A DNA stretch of 47,125 nucleotides from DTU015 sp964641455 (GTDB lineage Bacteria > Bacillota > Sulfobacillia > Fermentithermobacillales > Fermentithermobacillaceae), in contig CAZXLH010000017.1 in assembly GCA_964641455.1 (NCBI GenBank), forward strand, positions 1 through 47,125, read 5' to 3'. Below, one piece after another: positions 8,481 through 16,410 of this stretch (position 1 is its first letter; the number at the start of each line of letters is the position of its first letter). The notes under the pieces are model-generated. The model had not been told where the DNA came from, did no database searches, and saw nothing but the letters and a program-made list of their open reading frames with translations. The translations under genes and the position numbers were made by a program.

Positions 8481-10424
8481 ATGCAAAATAGCCGGATAAA
8501 GGACCTAATCAAATGGTTCAGACAATCCAGGATTAATGAATACTTACATGGCTTTCTAGCTCTTGTAATTGGGCTTGTAACTCCTATCTCCGGTGTCGCT
8601 TACGCATCGGGAGGTATTCGTGTTGATACTTTCGCCAATGCTTTGGTTGTTGCTTTGCCTGTAAATGAAGTTGAAACTGCTTCTGGTTACCAAAACTATT
8701 CAATGCTTCCAGAATGGCCAAAGGAATTTGGTGAGGCCAAAAGCATTGCTCGGGCGTCCAGGTGGCCTGGATACAAAGCGGTGATGGGGCCGGATTCAAC
8801 CATATGGTGTTTTACGCTGGCCGGTTCAAGCGAAAGTGAAGGCAAAGATAAGTTTGTCCTTACGCGTATTAATAAGGATATGACTGTAAAAGAGAGTTTG
8901 GAAATAGAGTGTCTGCAGGGAGACATAGTCGATTTTGATGTGGCTGTCGGAGATGACCGCGCAATACTTTTCTGGGCAGAAAAACGTGGCGATGATTACC
9001 ATCTGCTTGCAAGACAAATCAAATTCACTTATGGCGAGCCTGGGGGTTCCCTTGATTTGACCGAAAACTGGCAATTCCTTGTTATTAAAAGCGTAGTAGC
9101 AGATGTTTCAGTGTCAATTTCGGGAGACCGGATTTTTTTTGGGTGGATTGACCAGGAAGAAGGGCGGCCAGGAGCATTTATTATCGAAACCGGAGTAGAT
9201 GTTTTTGAATATATCCGGAATGGCAACCGGAATCAATCTGAAAGAAAATCGCCAGAGGCTCTCAGGAAACAACGAATCAGGCTTTCTGGCCCTGATGTTT
9301 CAGTGATATCACTAAAACTTGTTCCCGCTCCTGACGGAGTATGGGCTGTATGGGTTCAAGCGGGCCAAATAGTGAACCAGGTAATGCTCAGCCCTTACTT
9401 AAATGGCAGTGTTAAATCCAGGGTTCAAATTGCAGAGACTACATCAAGGGACACTTATGGGATAGCACCGTTGATTTCAGATGATGGGCTTTGTCATTTG
9501 GTGTTTGTCCAGGGCAGAGTATTTCAAGGAACATTGGGACGCCAGGCTATTGTATATGGAATTATTGACAACCAGGGGCTTTGGGTTATGGAACCTGCAA
9601 ATATTACTCAGGGAGAAGGTTATGTATCGTCTCCGTCAACTGTTTTCATAAATGATGATCTTGCTATAGCGTGGTCTGATAATCGTGATGGTAAGTTTCA
9701 GGTTCACAGTGCTTTGGTTCAAGTTCCTGTGGTTTCATCAAGTTCCGGTAATGATGCTACGCAGGATTCGGGCAATACAGAAGGCGAAAGTGATTTAGCC
9801 AAGCAGCAGGTACAACCGGCGCTGCTATCTTATGGTGCTGCCACTCTTTCATCTAAAGAGTGTCTTTACCCACATTTGCAAGTATTTGAAGATGAAACAA
9901 AGGGGATTGTGTATCAAGTCTATCAAACCGAAGGTGACATGTTGCTCAAGGGAGTTTCAAGCCTCGATCCCAAACAGCCTGGATGGGCATACTTTCTTGG
10001 GTTGGATTTAGAAAATCCGTTGCAAGATGGGCTGTTTAAGTTTATCAATGTTTTTGCAGCGGCTTTGGCGATTACCTTTTTGGCAATTCCCAGTTTGGCT
10101 GCAGGATTGATTCTCACAGTGATTGCAGATAAACTCAAACTGTTTTCTGAAACCTGCACGGGAGTTGTGTTGAGGTTATTGTTTCTTTTCGGAGTGATTT
10201 TCTTGCTTAAGAAGCCTGGAGCATGGTTTTATCTTTTTGCTCCGGTTCTTCCCCAGGGTTTAAGTTGGTTATCTTTCGGGTTGGCATCACTTGCTACTAT
10301 TTGCCTGGATGTTCAATCCACATCCCATGCCAGGGATATTTTACCTACTGTTTTGGCTGGAACACTGTTTATATTTTTTGATAGCTTGTTTTCTGTAATA
10401 GTGAAGGGAGTGGGCTTGTTTTGA
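8481..10424 (+). CDS. Unrecognised secreted/membrane protein inside the peptide transporter operon
   Basis: A 647-residue protein I do not recognise. ATG 8481 lies one base after the dppC stop, behind AAGGATTAAG; an earlier in-frame ATG at 8418 would overlap dppC. Residues 24-43 look like a signal peptide (FLALVIGLVTPISGVAYASG). Residues 45-510 are a hydrophilic, beta-rich region with repeated blocks such as VDFDVAVGDDRAILFWAE, VSVSISGDRIFFGWIDQEE and DLAIAWSDNRDGKFQVH, suggesting a beta-propeller exposed outside. From about residue 515 there are four or five membrane helices ending at FDSLFSVIVKGVGLF. A large extracytoplasmic domain on a multi-helix anchor, in the middle of a dpp operon, suggests a receptor, accessory or assembly factor for the transporter, but no family supports this. 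It overlaps the next small gene by four bases. Confidence 0.72.
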   Translation: MQNSRIKDLIKWFRQSRINEYLHGFLALVIGLVTPISGVAYASGGIRVDTFANALVVALPVNEVETASGYQNYSMLPEWPKEFGEAKSIARASRWPGYKAVMGPDSTIWCFTLAGSSESEGKDKFVLTRINKDMTVKESLEIECLQGDIVDFDVAVGDDRAILFWAEKRGDDYHLLARQIKFTYGEPGGSLDLTENWQFLVIKSVVADVSVSISGDRIFFGWIDQEEGRPGAFIIETGVDVFEYIRNGNRNQSERKSPEALRKQRIRLSGPDVSVISLKLVPAPDGVWAVWVQAGQIVNQVMLSPYLNGSVKSRVQIAETTSRDTYGIAPLISDDGLCHLVFVQGRVFQGTLGRQAIVYGIIDNQGLWVMEPANITQGEGYVSSPSTVFINDDLAIAWSDNRDGKFQVHSALVQVPVVSSSSGNDATQDSGNTEGESDLAKQQVQPALLSYGAATLSSKECLYPHLQVFEDETKGIVYQVYQTEGDMLLKGVSSLDPKQPGWAYFLGLDLENPLQDGLFKFINVFAAALAITFLAIPSLAAGLILTVIADKLKLFSETCTGVVLRLLFLFGVIFLLKKPGAWFYLFAPVLPQGLSWLSFGLASLATICLDVQSTSHARDILPTVLAGTLFIFFDSLFSVIVKGVGLF

Positions 10425-10639
10425 AGAAAAACGGTTCAAAATGGCCCATGTTTATTTTGGCTCTGGCAGGTGTAATTTTGGCTGCGGCCATTGTGATTGT
10501 CAGTAGAAAAGGAGTTTCGCTGGAGTCAAGCGGGGCGCTACACAACAGGCCCACAGTTGCGGCAAAGGTAGGATTCTTGGCCTGTGTTATTCTATTGGGG
10601 CTTTTCGAGAACTGGGTTATAGGAAAGAGGAACCGGTAA
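10421..10639 (+). CDS. Small two-helix membrane protein inside the transporter operon
   Basis: A 72-residue protein starting at TTG 10421, whose last bases overlap the previous stop codon (TTGA), with GGGAG ten bases upstream. It has a lysine-rich start (MKKNGSKW), a hydrophobic helix (residues 9-27), a short polar loop, a second helix (residues 48-62) and a basic tail (GKRNR). The spacing implies coupled translation with the large unknown membrane protein before it and with dppD 12 bases after it. I recognise no family. It is likely an integral membrane partner of the preceding protein. Confidence 0.68.
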   Translation: MKKNGSKWPMFILALAGVILAAAIVIVSRKGVSLESSGALHNRPTVAAKVGFLACVILLGLFENWVIGKRNR

Positions 10640-10651
10640 GGGGGCGTGCAA

Positions 10652-11692
10652 ATGGATATGGAGCAAAATATGTATGAAAGAAGTCAGTATCTTCTTGAAG
10701 TTAAGGATTTGAAGACCACGTTTTACACTTTAGACGGAGTAGTCCCGGCAGTGGATGGTGTATCCTTTGCCATAAGGCCCGGTGAAACCCTTGGAGTAGT
10801 GGGAGAGTCAGGATGTGGAAAGAGTGTCACCGCCCTTTCAATTATGGGGCTTATTCCCTATCCGCCAGGTAAGATTGAAGGTGGCGAAATCATATTTGAA
10901 GGGGAGGATTTACTCCTCAAATCACCGGAAGAGATGAGGGAAATCAGGGGAGATAAGATCTCTATGATATTCCAAGAGCCTATGACAAGCCTGAACCCTG
11001 TGTATACTATAGGTAACCAAATTGGAGAGGTTTTGGAATTTCACTGGGGGTACACAGAAGAACAGGCATTGCAGAGGACTGTTTCACTCCTGACGGCTGT
11101 GGGAATTCCGGAACCGGAAAGAAGAGTGAAGCAATATCCTCACGAATTATCAGGCGGAATGCGGCAGAGAGTAATGATCGCAATGGCTCTTGCCTGTGAT
11201 CCTAAACTTTTGATTGCTGACGAGCCTACTACAGCGCTTGATGTTACTATACAGGCTCAGATTCTTGAAGTGATGAAAGATGTACGTGATCAATATGGTA
11301 CTGCAATCATGCTCATTACCCACGATCTTGGAGTTGTGGCAGAAATGGCTGAGAGAGTGGTTGTGATGTATCTTGGCCGAATTGTTGAAGAAGGTTCTGT
11401 GCGGGAGATTTTTCACAACCCGTTGCATCCGTATACTGGCGCTCTTTTGAAATCAATTCCCAGGCTGGGGAAGAAGCAAACCAGGCTTCATGTTATTCCC
11501 GGAGTAGTGCCTAATCCTATGTTTATGCCGAAAGGGTGTAAATTCCACGAACGATGCAATTTTGCCACAGATAGGTGTCTTAGGGAGGAACCTGGAGTGA
11601 TTGAGGTTTCACCTGGACATAGGGTAAGGTGCTTTTATCCCCTGGAAAATGAAAACACGAGTCAAGAGGAAGAGGTGGTTGATGTTGGATAA
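10652..11692 (+). CDS. dppD: Peptide ABC transporter ATP-binding protein (DppD-like)
   Basis: A 346-residue ATPase subunit that powers peptide import. ATG 10652 is preferred over GTG 10646 because AAGGGGG ends seven bases before it. Walker A GESGCGKS is at 51-58, the signature motif is LSGGMRQR (near 168) and Walker B is LLIADEPTTALDVT (near 188), followed by a switch histidine in ITHDLGVVAE. The C-terminal oligopeptide-transporter extension carries the cysteine cluster GCKFHERCNFATDRC plus a final RCF, which in DppD homologues can hold an iron-sulfur cluster. The gene overlaps dppF by 11 bases. Confidence 0.96.
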   Translation: MDMEQNMYERSQYLLEVKDLKTTFYTLDGVVPAVDGVSFAIRPGETLGVVGESGCGKSVTALSIMGLIPYPPGKIEGGEIIFEGEDLLLKSPEEMREIRGDKISMIFQEPMTSLNPVYTIGNQIGEVLEFHWGYTEEQALQRTVSLLTAVGIPEPERRVKQYPHELSGGMRQRVMIAMALACDPKLLIADEPTTALDVTIQAQILEVMKDVRDQYGTAIMLITHDLGVVAEMAERVVVMYLGRIVEEGSVREIFHNPLHPYTGALLKSIPRLGKKQTRLHVIPGVVPNPMFMPKGCKFHERCNFATDRCLREEPGVIEVSPGHRVRCFYPLENENTSQEEEVVDVG

Positions 11693-12698
11693 CCCTTTGA
11701 AGCACACGGCCGACAATGGATTGGATGCAAATTCTAACGAATGTCTTCTGGAAGTCAATAACCTAAAGAAATACTTTCCTTTAAGAGGAGGCGTATTTTC
11801 CAGAGTTGAGGCATGGATTAAAGCAGTAGATGATGTTTCTTTTAACGTCTATCATGGAGAAACTCTTGGCCTTGTGGGTGAAAGTGGCTGTGGGAAAACC
11901 ACTACAGGTAAATGCATATTGAGGCTGGAAGAACCTACCGCAGGCAAAGTGTTGTTTGAAGGCAAAGACGTATACAACATGGATGCTGAAGAACTCAGGA
12001 TTTTGCGAAGGGAAATGCAGATAATTTTCCAGGATCCTTATGGCTCTCTTAACCCCAGGATGACCGTTGGAGATATTGTGGGCGAAGCGTTTACTATTCA
12101 CAATATTGCGTCAGGACGAGAGAGGCATGAAAGGGTAGAGCACCTCTTGAAGGTAGTAGGGCTAAGCCCGTACCATTCAAGAAGGTATCCCCATGAATTT
12201 TCCGGTGGCCAGCGGCAGCGTATAGGCATTGCCAGAGCACTTGCGCTAAGGCCGAAACTCATTATCTGTGACGAGCCTGTTTCTGCTTTGGACGTATCGA
12301 TTCAATCGCAAATTTTAAATTTGCTTAACGATCTTCAGGATGAATTTAAACTCACTTATATTTTCATCGCTCACGATTTAAGCGTTGTGCAGCATATATC
12401 GGATCGTATTGGTGTCATGTATCTTGGCAGGCTTGTTGAGCTTACTGACAGCGTTACGCTTTACCAATCACCAAAGCATCCGTATACACAGGCGCTTCTA
12501 TCAGCAATTCCGGTGCCTGACCCGGACCATGACAAGGATCGGATAGTGCTCGAAGGAGACGTTCCGAGTTCATTGGAACCTCCACCGGGATGCAGTTTTC
12601 ATACGCGATGTTCATATTGCCAGGAGGTCTGCACGAAGGTCAGGCCTGAGTGGAGGGAAGTGGAAGAAGGACATTTTGTCGCGTGTCATCTTGTCTAA
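11682..12698 (+). CDS. dppF: Peptide ABC transporter ATP-binding protein (DppF-like)
   Basis: A 338-residue second ATPase subunit that pairs with DppD. ATG 11682 follows GAGGAAGAGGTGG and lies inside the end of dppD. Walker A is GESGCGKT (66-73), the Q-loop region reads IIFQDPYGSLNPRMTVGD, the signature is FSGGQRQRIGIARAL, and Walker B is LIICDEPVSALDVS. The C-terminal extension has the pattern PPGCSFHTRCSYCQEVC typical of OppF/DppF. It is the last gene of the operon; no T-rich terminator follows, only a long-range inverted repeat at 12718-12794. Confidence 0.96.
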   Translation: MLDNPLKHTADNGLDANSNECLLEVNNLKKYFPLRGGVFSRVEAWIKAVDDVSFNVYHGETLGLVGESGCGKTTTGKCILRLEEPTAGKVLFEGKDVYNMDAEELRILRREMQIIFQDPYGSLNPRMTVGDIVGEAFTIHNIASGRERHERVEHLLKVVGLSPYHSRRYPHEFSGGQRQRIGIARALALRPKLIICDEPVSALDVSIQSQILNLLNDLQDEFKLTYIFIAHDLSVVQHISDRIGVMYLGRLVELTDSVTLYQSPKHPYTQALLSAIPVPDPDHDKDRIVLEGDVPSSLEPPPGCSFHTRCSYCQEVCTKVRPEWREVEEGHFVACHLV

Positions 12699-12717
12699 AT
12701 GAATGAAAAGTAAATAT

Positions 12718-12794
12718 AGGGGACTGTTGGATGTGCAAATAAGTACGTTAACCTTGGACGCAAGAAATATGATTGCAGTATAGGCCAGTCCCCT
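12718..12794 (+). repeat. Inverted repeat with 9-base arms after dppF
   Basis: AGGGGACTG (12718-12726) and CAGTCCCCT (12786-12794) are perfect inverted copies 59 bases apart, 20 bases after the dppF stop. They could close a structured 3' UTR or be the ends of a short non-autonomous element. No flanking target duplication is obvious. Confidence 0.4.
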
Positions 12795-12988
12795 CAAGTA
12801 TGGGTACATGGCTTTCATTCCCCGGATTTAGGCTGTGAGATGTTTGGCTAATACTTCATACAGGTTGCCTATTGCTCTATAGCGTCGGTATAAACGGTAA
12901 AACACCTGTAATCAAACTTGGTTTAATGTAGAGATAATAGCTGCTGCGGTAGAATCTATGTTTTTTACTTGTTCATTTTGATTTGCAA

Positions 12989-13017
12989 TTGTAGGTTGGC
13001 GTAACACAGCCTATAAT
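12989..13017 (+). promoter_or_regulatory. Candidate promoter upstream of the small membrane protein
   Basis: A perfect -10 box TATAAT (13012-13017) lies 17 bases after a weak -35 box TTGTAG (12989-12994). The leader would be about 110 bases. Confidence 0.4.
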
Positions 13018-13132
13018 GGTTTTAGAATTGCAGTGGACAAGTCTTAGATGGCCCTGTATCATTGTTCAAGAATTTCGCATCCGCACGATCATGGCGTAAC
13101 TGCAATTTATAAGCAGATCTGAGGGGGTTCTC

Positions 13133-13375
13133 ATGTCACGTCGTGAGGTTATTGTCACAATTTTAGTGTTGCTTGCAGTAACTGTTGCCGGGTTTATTTT
13201 CGGCAGAGTGATTCTTCCACGCTTTATTATGCGAATTATGGATATGAACCTTGAATCATCCAGTGCTGAAATTCAAAACCGTGGTACATGGTTTTACAGC
13301 CAAAAATATGAACAGGGAGCGAAGTACTGGGTATCATTCAGGGGTTGGGGCTGCCGCTGCTCCTCACCAATTTGA
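13133..13375 (+). CDS. Small single-helix membrane protein, unknown
   Basis: An 80-residue protein with a strong ribosome-binding site (GAGGGGG, seven bases before ATG). It begins MSRREVIVTILVLLAV, a positively charged start followed by one membrane helix to about residue 28, and continues with a short polar tail ending GWGCRCSSPI. No family is recognised. It sits alone behind its own promoter candidate and 129 bases before degV. The good ribosome-binding site and clear anchor support a real gene; the odd cysteine-containing tail could also mean that the frame is the broken start of a longer gene. Confidence 0.5.
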   Translation: MSRREVIVTILVLLAVTVAGFIFGRVILPRFIMRIMDMNLESSSAEIQNRGTWFYSQKYEQGAKYWVSFRGWGCRCSSPI

Positions 13376-13504
13376 ACTATTGTGCTATGCGAATGCGATT
13401 AGTGTATTTTATGGCAGTTGACATATGTGTCTTATATGTTTATTCTATGGCGTAATTACCAGTTGAGATTGCCAATCCTTATTATGCAGCAAGGAGCGTG
13501 TAAC

Positions 13505-14356
13505 GTGAGCAATATTGCAGTGGTTACAGACAGTACAAGTGATATTCCTAAGAATTTGGCGGTGCAGTACGGGATAAGCGTTATCCCTCTTTCGGTAATA
13601 CACGAAGGGGTTGTTTACCGGGATGGAATTGACCTAACTCCAGAGCAGTTCTACCCTATGCTTGAGAATGCAAACGAGCTTCCAACCAGTTCACAGCCTT
13701 CGCCTCGACAATTCATTGAAATTTTCAAGCCGTTACTAGAATCCGGCAAGGAGATTTTGTCTTTCCACCTTTCCAAAGGTTTGAGCAGTACGGTTGGTGC
13801 TGCCCGGATGGCAGCGGAACAGCTGGCGCCGGACCGTATTCATGTTGTAGATACCGAGTCTATTAGTTATGGAATAGCTGTACAAGCTATAGAAGCTGCA
13901 CGTCTTGCAATGCAAGGGTTTACTGTTCCTTCTATTTTGGAAAAAGTGGCTCGTCTAAGAAAGCAATCTGAAGTTTTATTTAGCCTCGACACTTTACATT
14001 ACCTTCATAAAGGCGGCCGAATAGGAAAAGTGTCTTCTCTTCTTGGGAATCTACTTAACATAAAACCTATAGTCCGTGTTGAAAATGGGATTTACGTGCC
14101 TATAGGGAAGGTGAGAAGTATAAAGCATGCGCTTACCGGAATGGTGGATTTTTTGGAAAAAGTGTTCGGCAGGACAAAGGTTCTTGTTGCAGTTGGCCAT
14201 GGAAAGGGGTCTAAGTATGCGCGCTGGCTTCTTGACATGGTCCTGTCCAGATTAAACGTTGTTGGGGAACCTGTTTTCTTTGAAGTAGGCCCGGTGATTG
14301 GCGTTCATACCGGTCCAGGCACAGTCGGAATCAATGTTCGTCCCCTGGAGTACTAA
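13505..14356 (+). CDS. DegV family fatty-acid-binding protein
   Basis: A 283-residue cytoplasmic protein of the DegV family, which binds long-chain fatty acids and in Firmicutes (FakB) presents them to a fatty acid kinase for entry into phospholipid synthesis. GTG 13505 fits the family length and has AAGGAG eight bases upstream; the open frame back to 13418 is unlikely coding. Family motifs are VTDSTSDI (7-14), TSSQPSP (61-67), the serine-containing SKGLSST (near 91), the LHYLHKGGRIGK block in the helical domain, and the C-terminal GVHTGPGTVG. No fakA is seen nearby. A GC-rich hairpin follows the stop. Confidence 0.93.
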   Translation: MSNIAVVTDSTSDIPKNLAVQYGISVIPLSVIHEGVVYRDGIDLTPEQFYPMLENANELPTSSQPSPRQFIEIFKPLLESGKEILSFHLSKGLSSTVGAARMAAEQLAPDRIHVVDTESISYGIAVQAIEAARLAMQGFTVPSILEKVARLRKQSEVLFSLDTLHYLHKGGRIGKVSSLLGNLLNIKPIVRVENGIYVPIGKVRSIKHALTGMVDFLEKVFGRTKVLVAVGHGKGSKYARWLLDMVLSRLNVVGEPVFFEVGPVIGVHTGPGTVGINVRPLEY

Positions 14357-14365
14357 AATAGCAGG

Positions 14366-14384
14366 AGGGGCCGGGAAGGCCCCT
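14366..14384. terminator. Hairpin between convergent degV and ferritin-like genes
   Basis: AGGGGCC and GGCCCCT form a perfect 7-base-pair stem with a GGGAA loop, ten bases after degV. Neither side has a clear T-run, so it may be a weak bidirectional terminator. Confidence 0.45.
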
Positions 14385-14421
14385 GGTTGATTAATACCTT
14401 CTTCATCTTCCTTATTGAAGG

Positions 14422-14946
14422 TTACTGTTGCCACCTTTGAGCAGGGCCCCAGCCAGGCCCCTGCCACGGCGATCCGCTCCACGTCCAGCCAAAGGCAAGT
14501 AAGAGACTGTTCCAGAACATAGCATTGTGGAGTTCGTCTGATGCAAGATCCATTACGACTGCTGCTACCGCTGGGTCTTGGGTGATTGCCGCAAGATGGC
14601 ATAGCATGGCGCACTGCCGGAGTTCTATGTTTCGCAGGGCAAAGACCATTTCAGGCCAGGTTCTGAATTGCGAAAGGCTTGTCTCTGGTTCTGTATATGG
14701 ATTCGGAGACTGCATTGCAGGGTATAAATCATGAAGCATTCGGAGCGTTTCTATCTGTTCCCTTTCTTGTTCTGCCATCATCTCAATTCTTCGTCTGAGG
14801 GATTCATTTGGGGCAGTCCTGGCAAGTTCTCCATAAAGCGGAAGTTCCGCTTCTTCTGATCTGATAAGCCTGTCGATTATCATGTGGGGGTTCATGGTGC
14901 CTCCCATCATGTCGTCCCACATTGATTTTAAAGGGGTATCAGCCAT
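14422..14946 (-). CDS. Ferritin-like domain protein
   Basis: A 174-residue protein with the four-helix pattern of the ferritin-like superfamily. Acidic motifs RSEEAELPLYGEL (near 33), MAEQEREQIETLRMLH (near 58), NIELRQCAMLCHL (near 106) and ASDELHNAMFWN (near 134) supply the paired glutamates and E-x-x-H residues that usually bind a di-metal centre. ATG 14946 follows a perfect AGGAGGTGA with good spacing; the ATG 27 bases upstream lies before the Shine-Dalgarno and is rejected. The C terminus is a Trp/Gly/Pro-rich tail (SGSPWQGPGWGPAQRW). It may store or detoxify metal or peroxide, or be a coat-type protein; the exact family is uncertain. Confidence 0.68.
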   Translation of the reverse strand: MADTPLKSMWDDMMGGTMNPHMIIDRLIRSEEAELPLYGELARTAPNESLRRRIEMMAEQEREQIETLRMLHDLYPAMQSPNPYTEPETSLSQFRTWPEMVFALRNIELRQCAMLCHLAAITQDPAVAAVVMDLASDELHNAMFWNSLLLAFGWTWSGSPWQGPGWGPAQRWQQ

Positions 14947-14968
14947 TATTGTCACCTCCTGTAAAGTT

Positions 14969-14997
14969 TGCACTGCAAGTAAGCAGGTTTCAGTGCA
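14969..14997 (-). repeat. Inverted repeat upstream of the ferritin-like gene
   Basis: TGCACTG and CAGTGCA (14969-14975 and 14991-14997) are perfect inverted copies around 15 bases, ending 12 bases before the AGGAGG site. It could be a leader hairpin or a repressor operator. Confidence 0.4.
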
Positions 14998-15140
14998 GTT
15001 TATTAGGCCAAAATATAAGCTTTCGGTGCTCTACCGGCTCACATATTACAGCTGAACATTGCGTTATACTGCAACATGTTATGTAAACTTCTTAGCTGGG
15101 GTGACTGGCTGAAACGGGAACTTAGAACCTATTGAATTAC

Positions 15141-15662
15141 CTACTTGCCGATCTCGTCCCAATAGAGTAAAGACTCAGCAATTTCGAGAATGCAGCTGGC
15201 TTTATCCATGGATTCCGTTGATGCTTTCAATCTCACCAAACTTAATGTAAGGTCCTTTATATCATCTTTTTGCACTCCGATTTGGATTCTGGGAATCACT
15301 ATGGCCCAGGCTTTCTCGGCATTTTCAATGTGAAGCAAGGCCTGTGTCCAATCTTCAGCAAGTATGCTCGCTTGTGCCAATTTAAGATGCAACAATACAT
15401 CATCGTCGTGCCCTTTGGGGTTTTTGAGGGATAAAGGAAGGTTGAGGATAACCACAAAAGACATAAGCACTATTACAGGAATAGCGAAAGGAATTATGCG
15501 ATTACCTATGATGTAGATGGATCCCCAAGTTTTGTTTTTGGGCTCAGGCTTTTGTTTCTTAGGTTTTGGTGGTTGGTTGCCATTATGGCCGTTACTTGAA
15601 TGGCCACTACCTGATTGAACGGTATTTAATTGAGCGTTTTGCTGCGAATCATTACTTGCCAT
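15141..15662 (-). CDS. DUF4363 family membrane-anchored protein
   Basis: A 173-residue protein. Residues 1-45 are polar and rich in Asn, Gln, Pro and Lys (PPKPKKQKPEPKNK), residues 55-76 are one membrane helix (FAIPVIVLMSFVVILNLPLS), and the rest is a soluble helical domain (LAQASILAEDWTQALLHIEN). I assign DUF4363 from the helix-then-helical-domain pattern and from its position 13 bases downstream of a DUF421 gene, a pairing I know from Clostridia. ATG 15662 is preceded by TAGGTGAT. The role is unknown; it probably works at the membrane together with the DUF421 protein. The long basic N-terminal tail before the helix is unusual. Confidence 0.66.
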   Translation of the reverse strand: MASNDSQQNAQLNTVQSGSGHSSNGHNGNQPPKPKKQKPEPKNKTWGSIYIIGNRIIPFAIPVIVLMSFVVILNLPLSLKNPKGHDDDVLLHLKLAQASILAEDWTQALLHIENAEKAWAIVIPRIQIGVQKDDIKDLTLSLVRLKASTESMDKASCILEIAESLLYWDEIGK

Positions 15663-15675
15663 TGTTAGCTATCAC

Positions 15676-16410
15676 CTACTTTTTCTCTGGCTTAATAGGG
15701 TCTGATATGTCAACAGGGCTTGTTACCCGATCTTTATACTTATCTACATATAAATTGCCTGAGGTATCCAAGGTTGCCATGAACACCTCTGCCGGGTCCT
15801 TTATTCCTTGCTTCTTGAGTGCTTCCATGAGCCATTTCCGGTCAATGTGAACTTGGTCAAGATTTGCGTCAACAATGATGCCGTCGTATATGAGTTCTGT
15901 GGTAATCCCTTGATAATCGGTTGGTATGCTCATATCTTTAGGAGTAACCGGTTGGTATTGAGATTTGAGAAGCACAGAGATGCGGCCTTTTGTTTCGAGC
16001 ACGGCAAACTCAACTTGAGCGAGGTCGAATATGCCTAGGAGGCGTAATTCTTCGAGGACGTCGGATACCCGGTACCTGGTTGTGCGCAAGGCGGACTCCA
16101 TTATCTGGCCGTTCATGATTATTATGGTTGGTTCACCATCTATGTATTTTGATGCCCAACGCCATTTCATGGCTACTACTTGGAGTAGAAACACGAGGAT
16201 GACCCAGATGAATAGCCCAAAAAACTGGGGCCATGCCCTAATGCTTACGTCAACGGTCAGGGAAGCGGCTATTGAGCCGATGGTGATACCTGCCACATAG
16301 TCAAAAAAAGTCATCTGGCTTATCTGCTGCTTGCCCAGAATTCTCGTAAATATGAGAAGTGAGAAGAAACTTATTATCCCGCGTACTGCGACAACCAGTA
16401 CTTCGTTCAA
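15676..16410 (-). CDS. DUF421 (YetF/YcaP-type) membrane protein
   Basis: A 244-residue protein with three N-terminal membrane helices and a cytoplasmic C-terminal domain. The hallmark is the stretch TRILGKQQISQMTFFDYVAG followed by ITIGSIAASLTVD (residues 22-54). The soluble part contains the GEPTIIIMNGQIMESALRTT block and the repeated LRLLGIFDLAQVEFAVLE pattern. Homologues in spore-formers affect spore germination or wall properties, but the biochemical activity is not known. The start is TTG 16410 with AGGTGG seven bases upstream. It is the first gene of a two-gene unit with the DUF4363 gene. Confidence 0.88.
   Translation of the reverse strand: MNEVLVVAVRGIISFFSLLIFTRILGKQQISQMTFFDYVAGITIGSIAASLTVDVSIRAWPQFFGLFIWVILVFLLQVVAMKWRWASKYIDGEPTIIIMNGQIMESALRTTRYRVSDVLEELRLLGIFDLAQVEFAVLETKGRISVLLKSQYQPVTPKDMSIPTDYQGITTELIYDGIIVDANLDQVHIDRKWLMEALKKQGIKDPAEVFMATLDTSGNLYVDKYKDRVTSPVDISDPIKPEKK

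Larger units (their letters stand above)
12699..13132. other. Intergenic region after the transporter operon
   Basis: It holds a long-range inverted repeat (12718-12794) and a promoter-like pair at 12989-13017. I see no gene: the 68-codon minus-strand frame across 12612-12818 overlaps dppF and has no ribosome-binding site. Confidence 0.5.
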
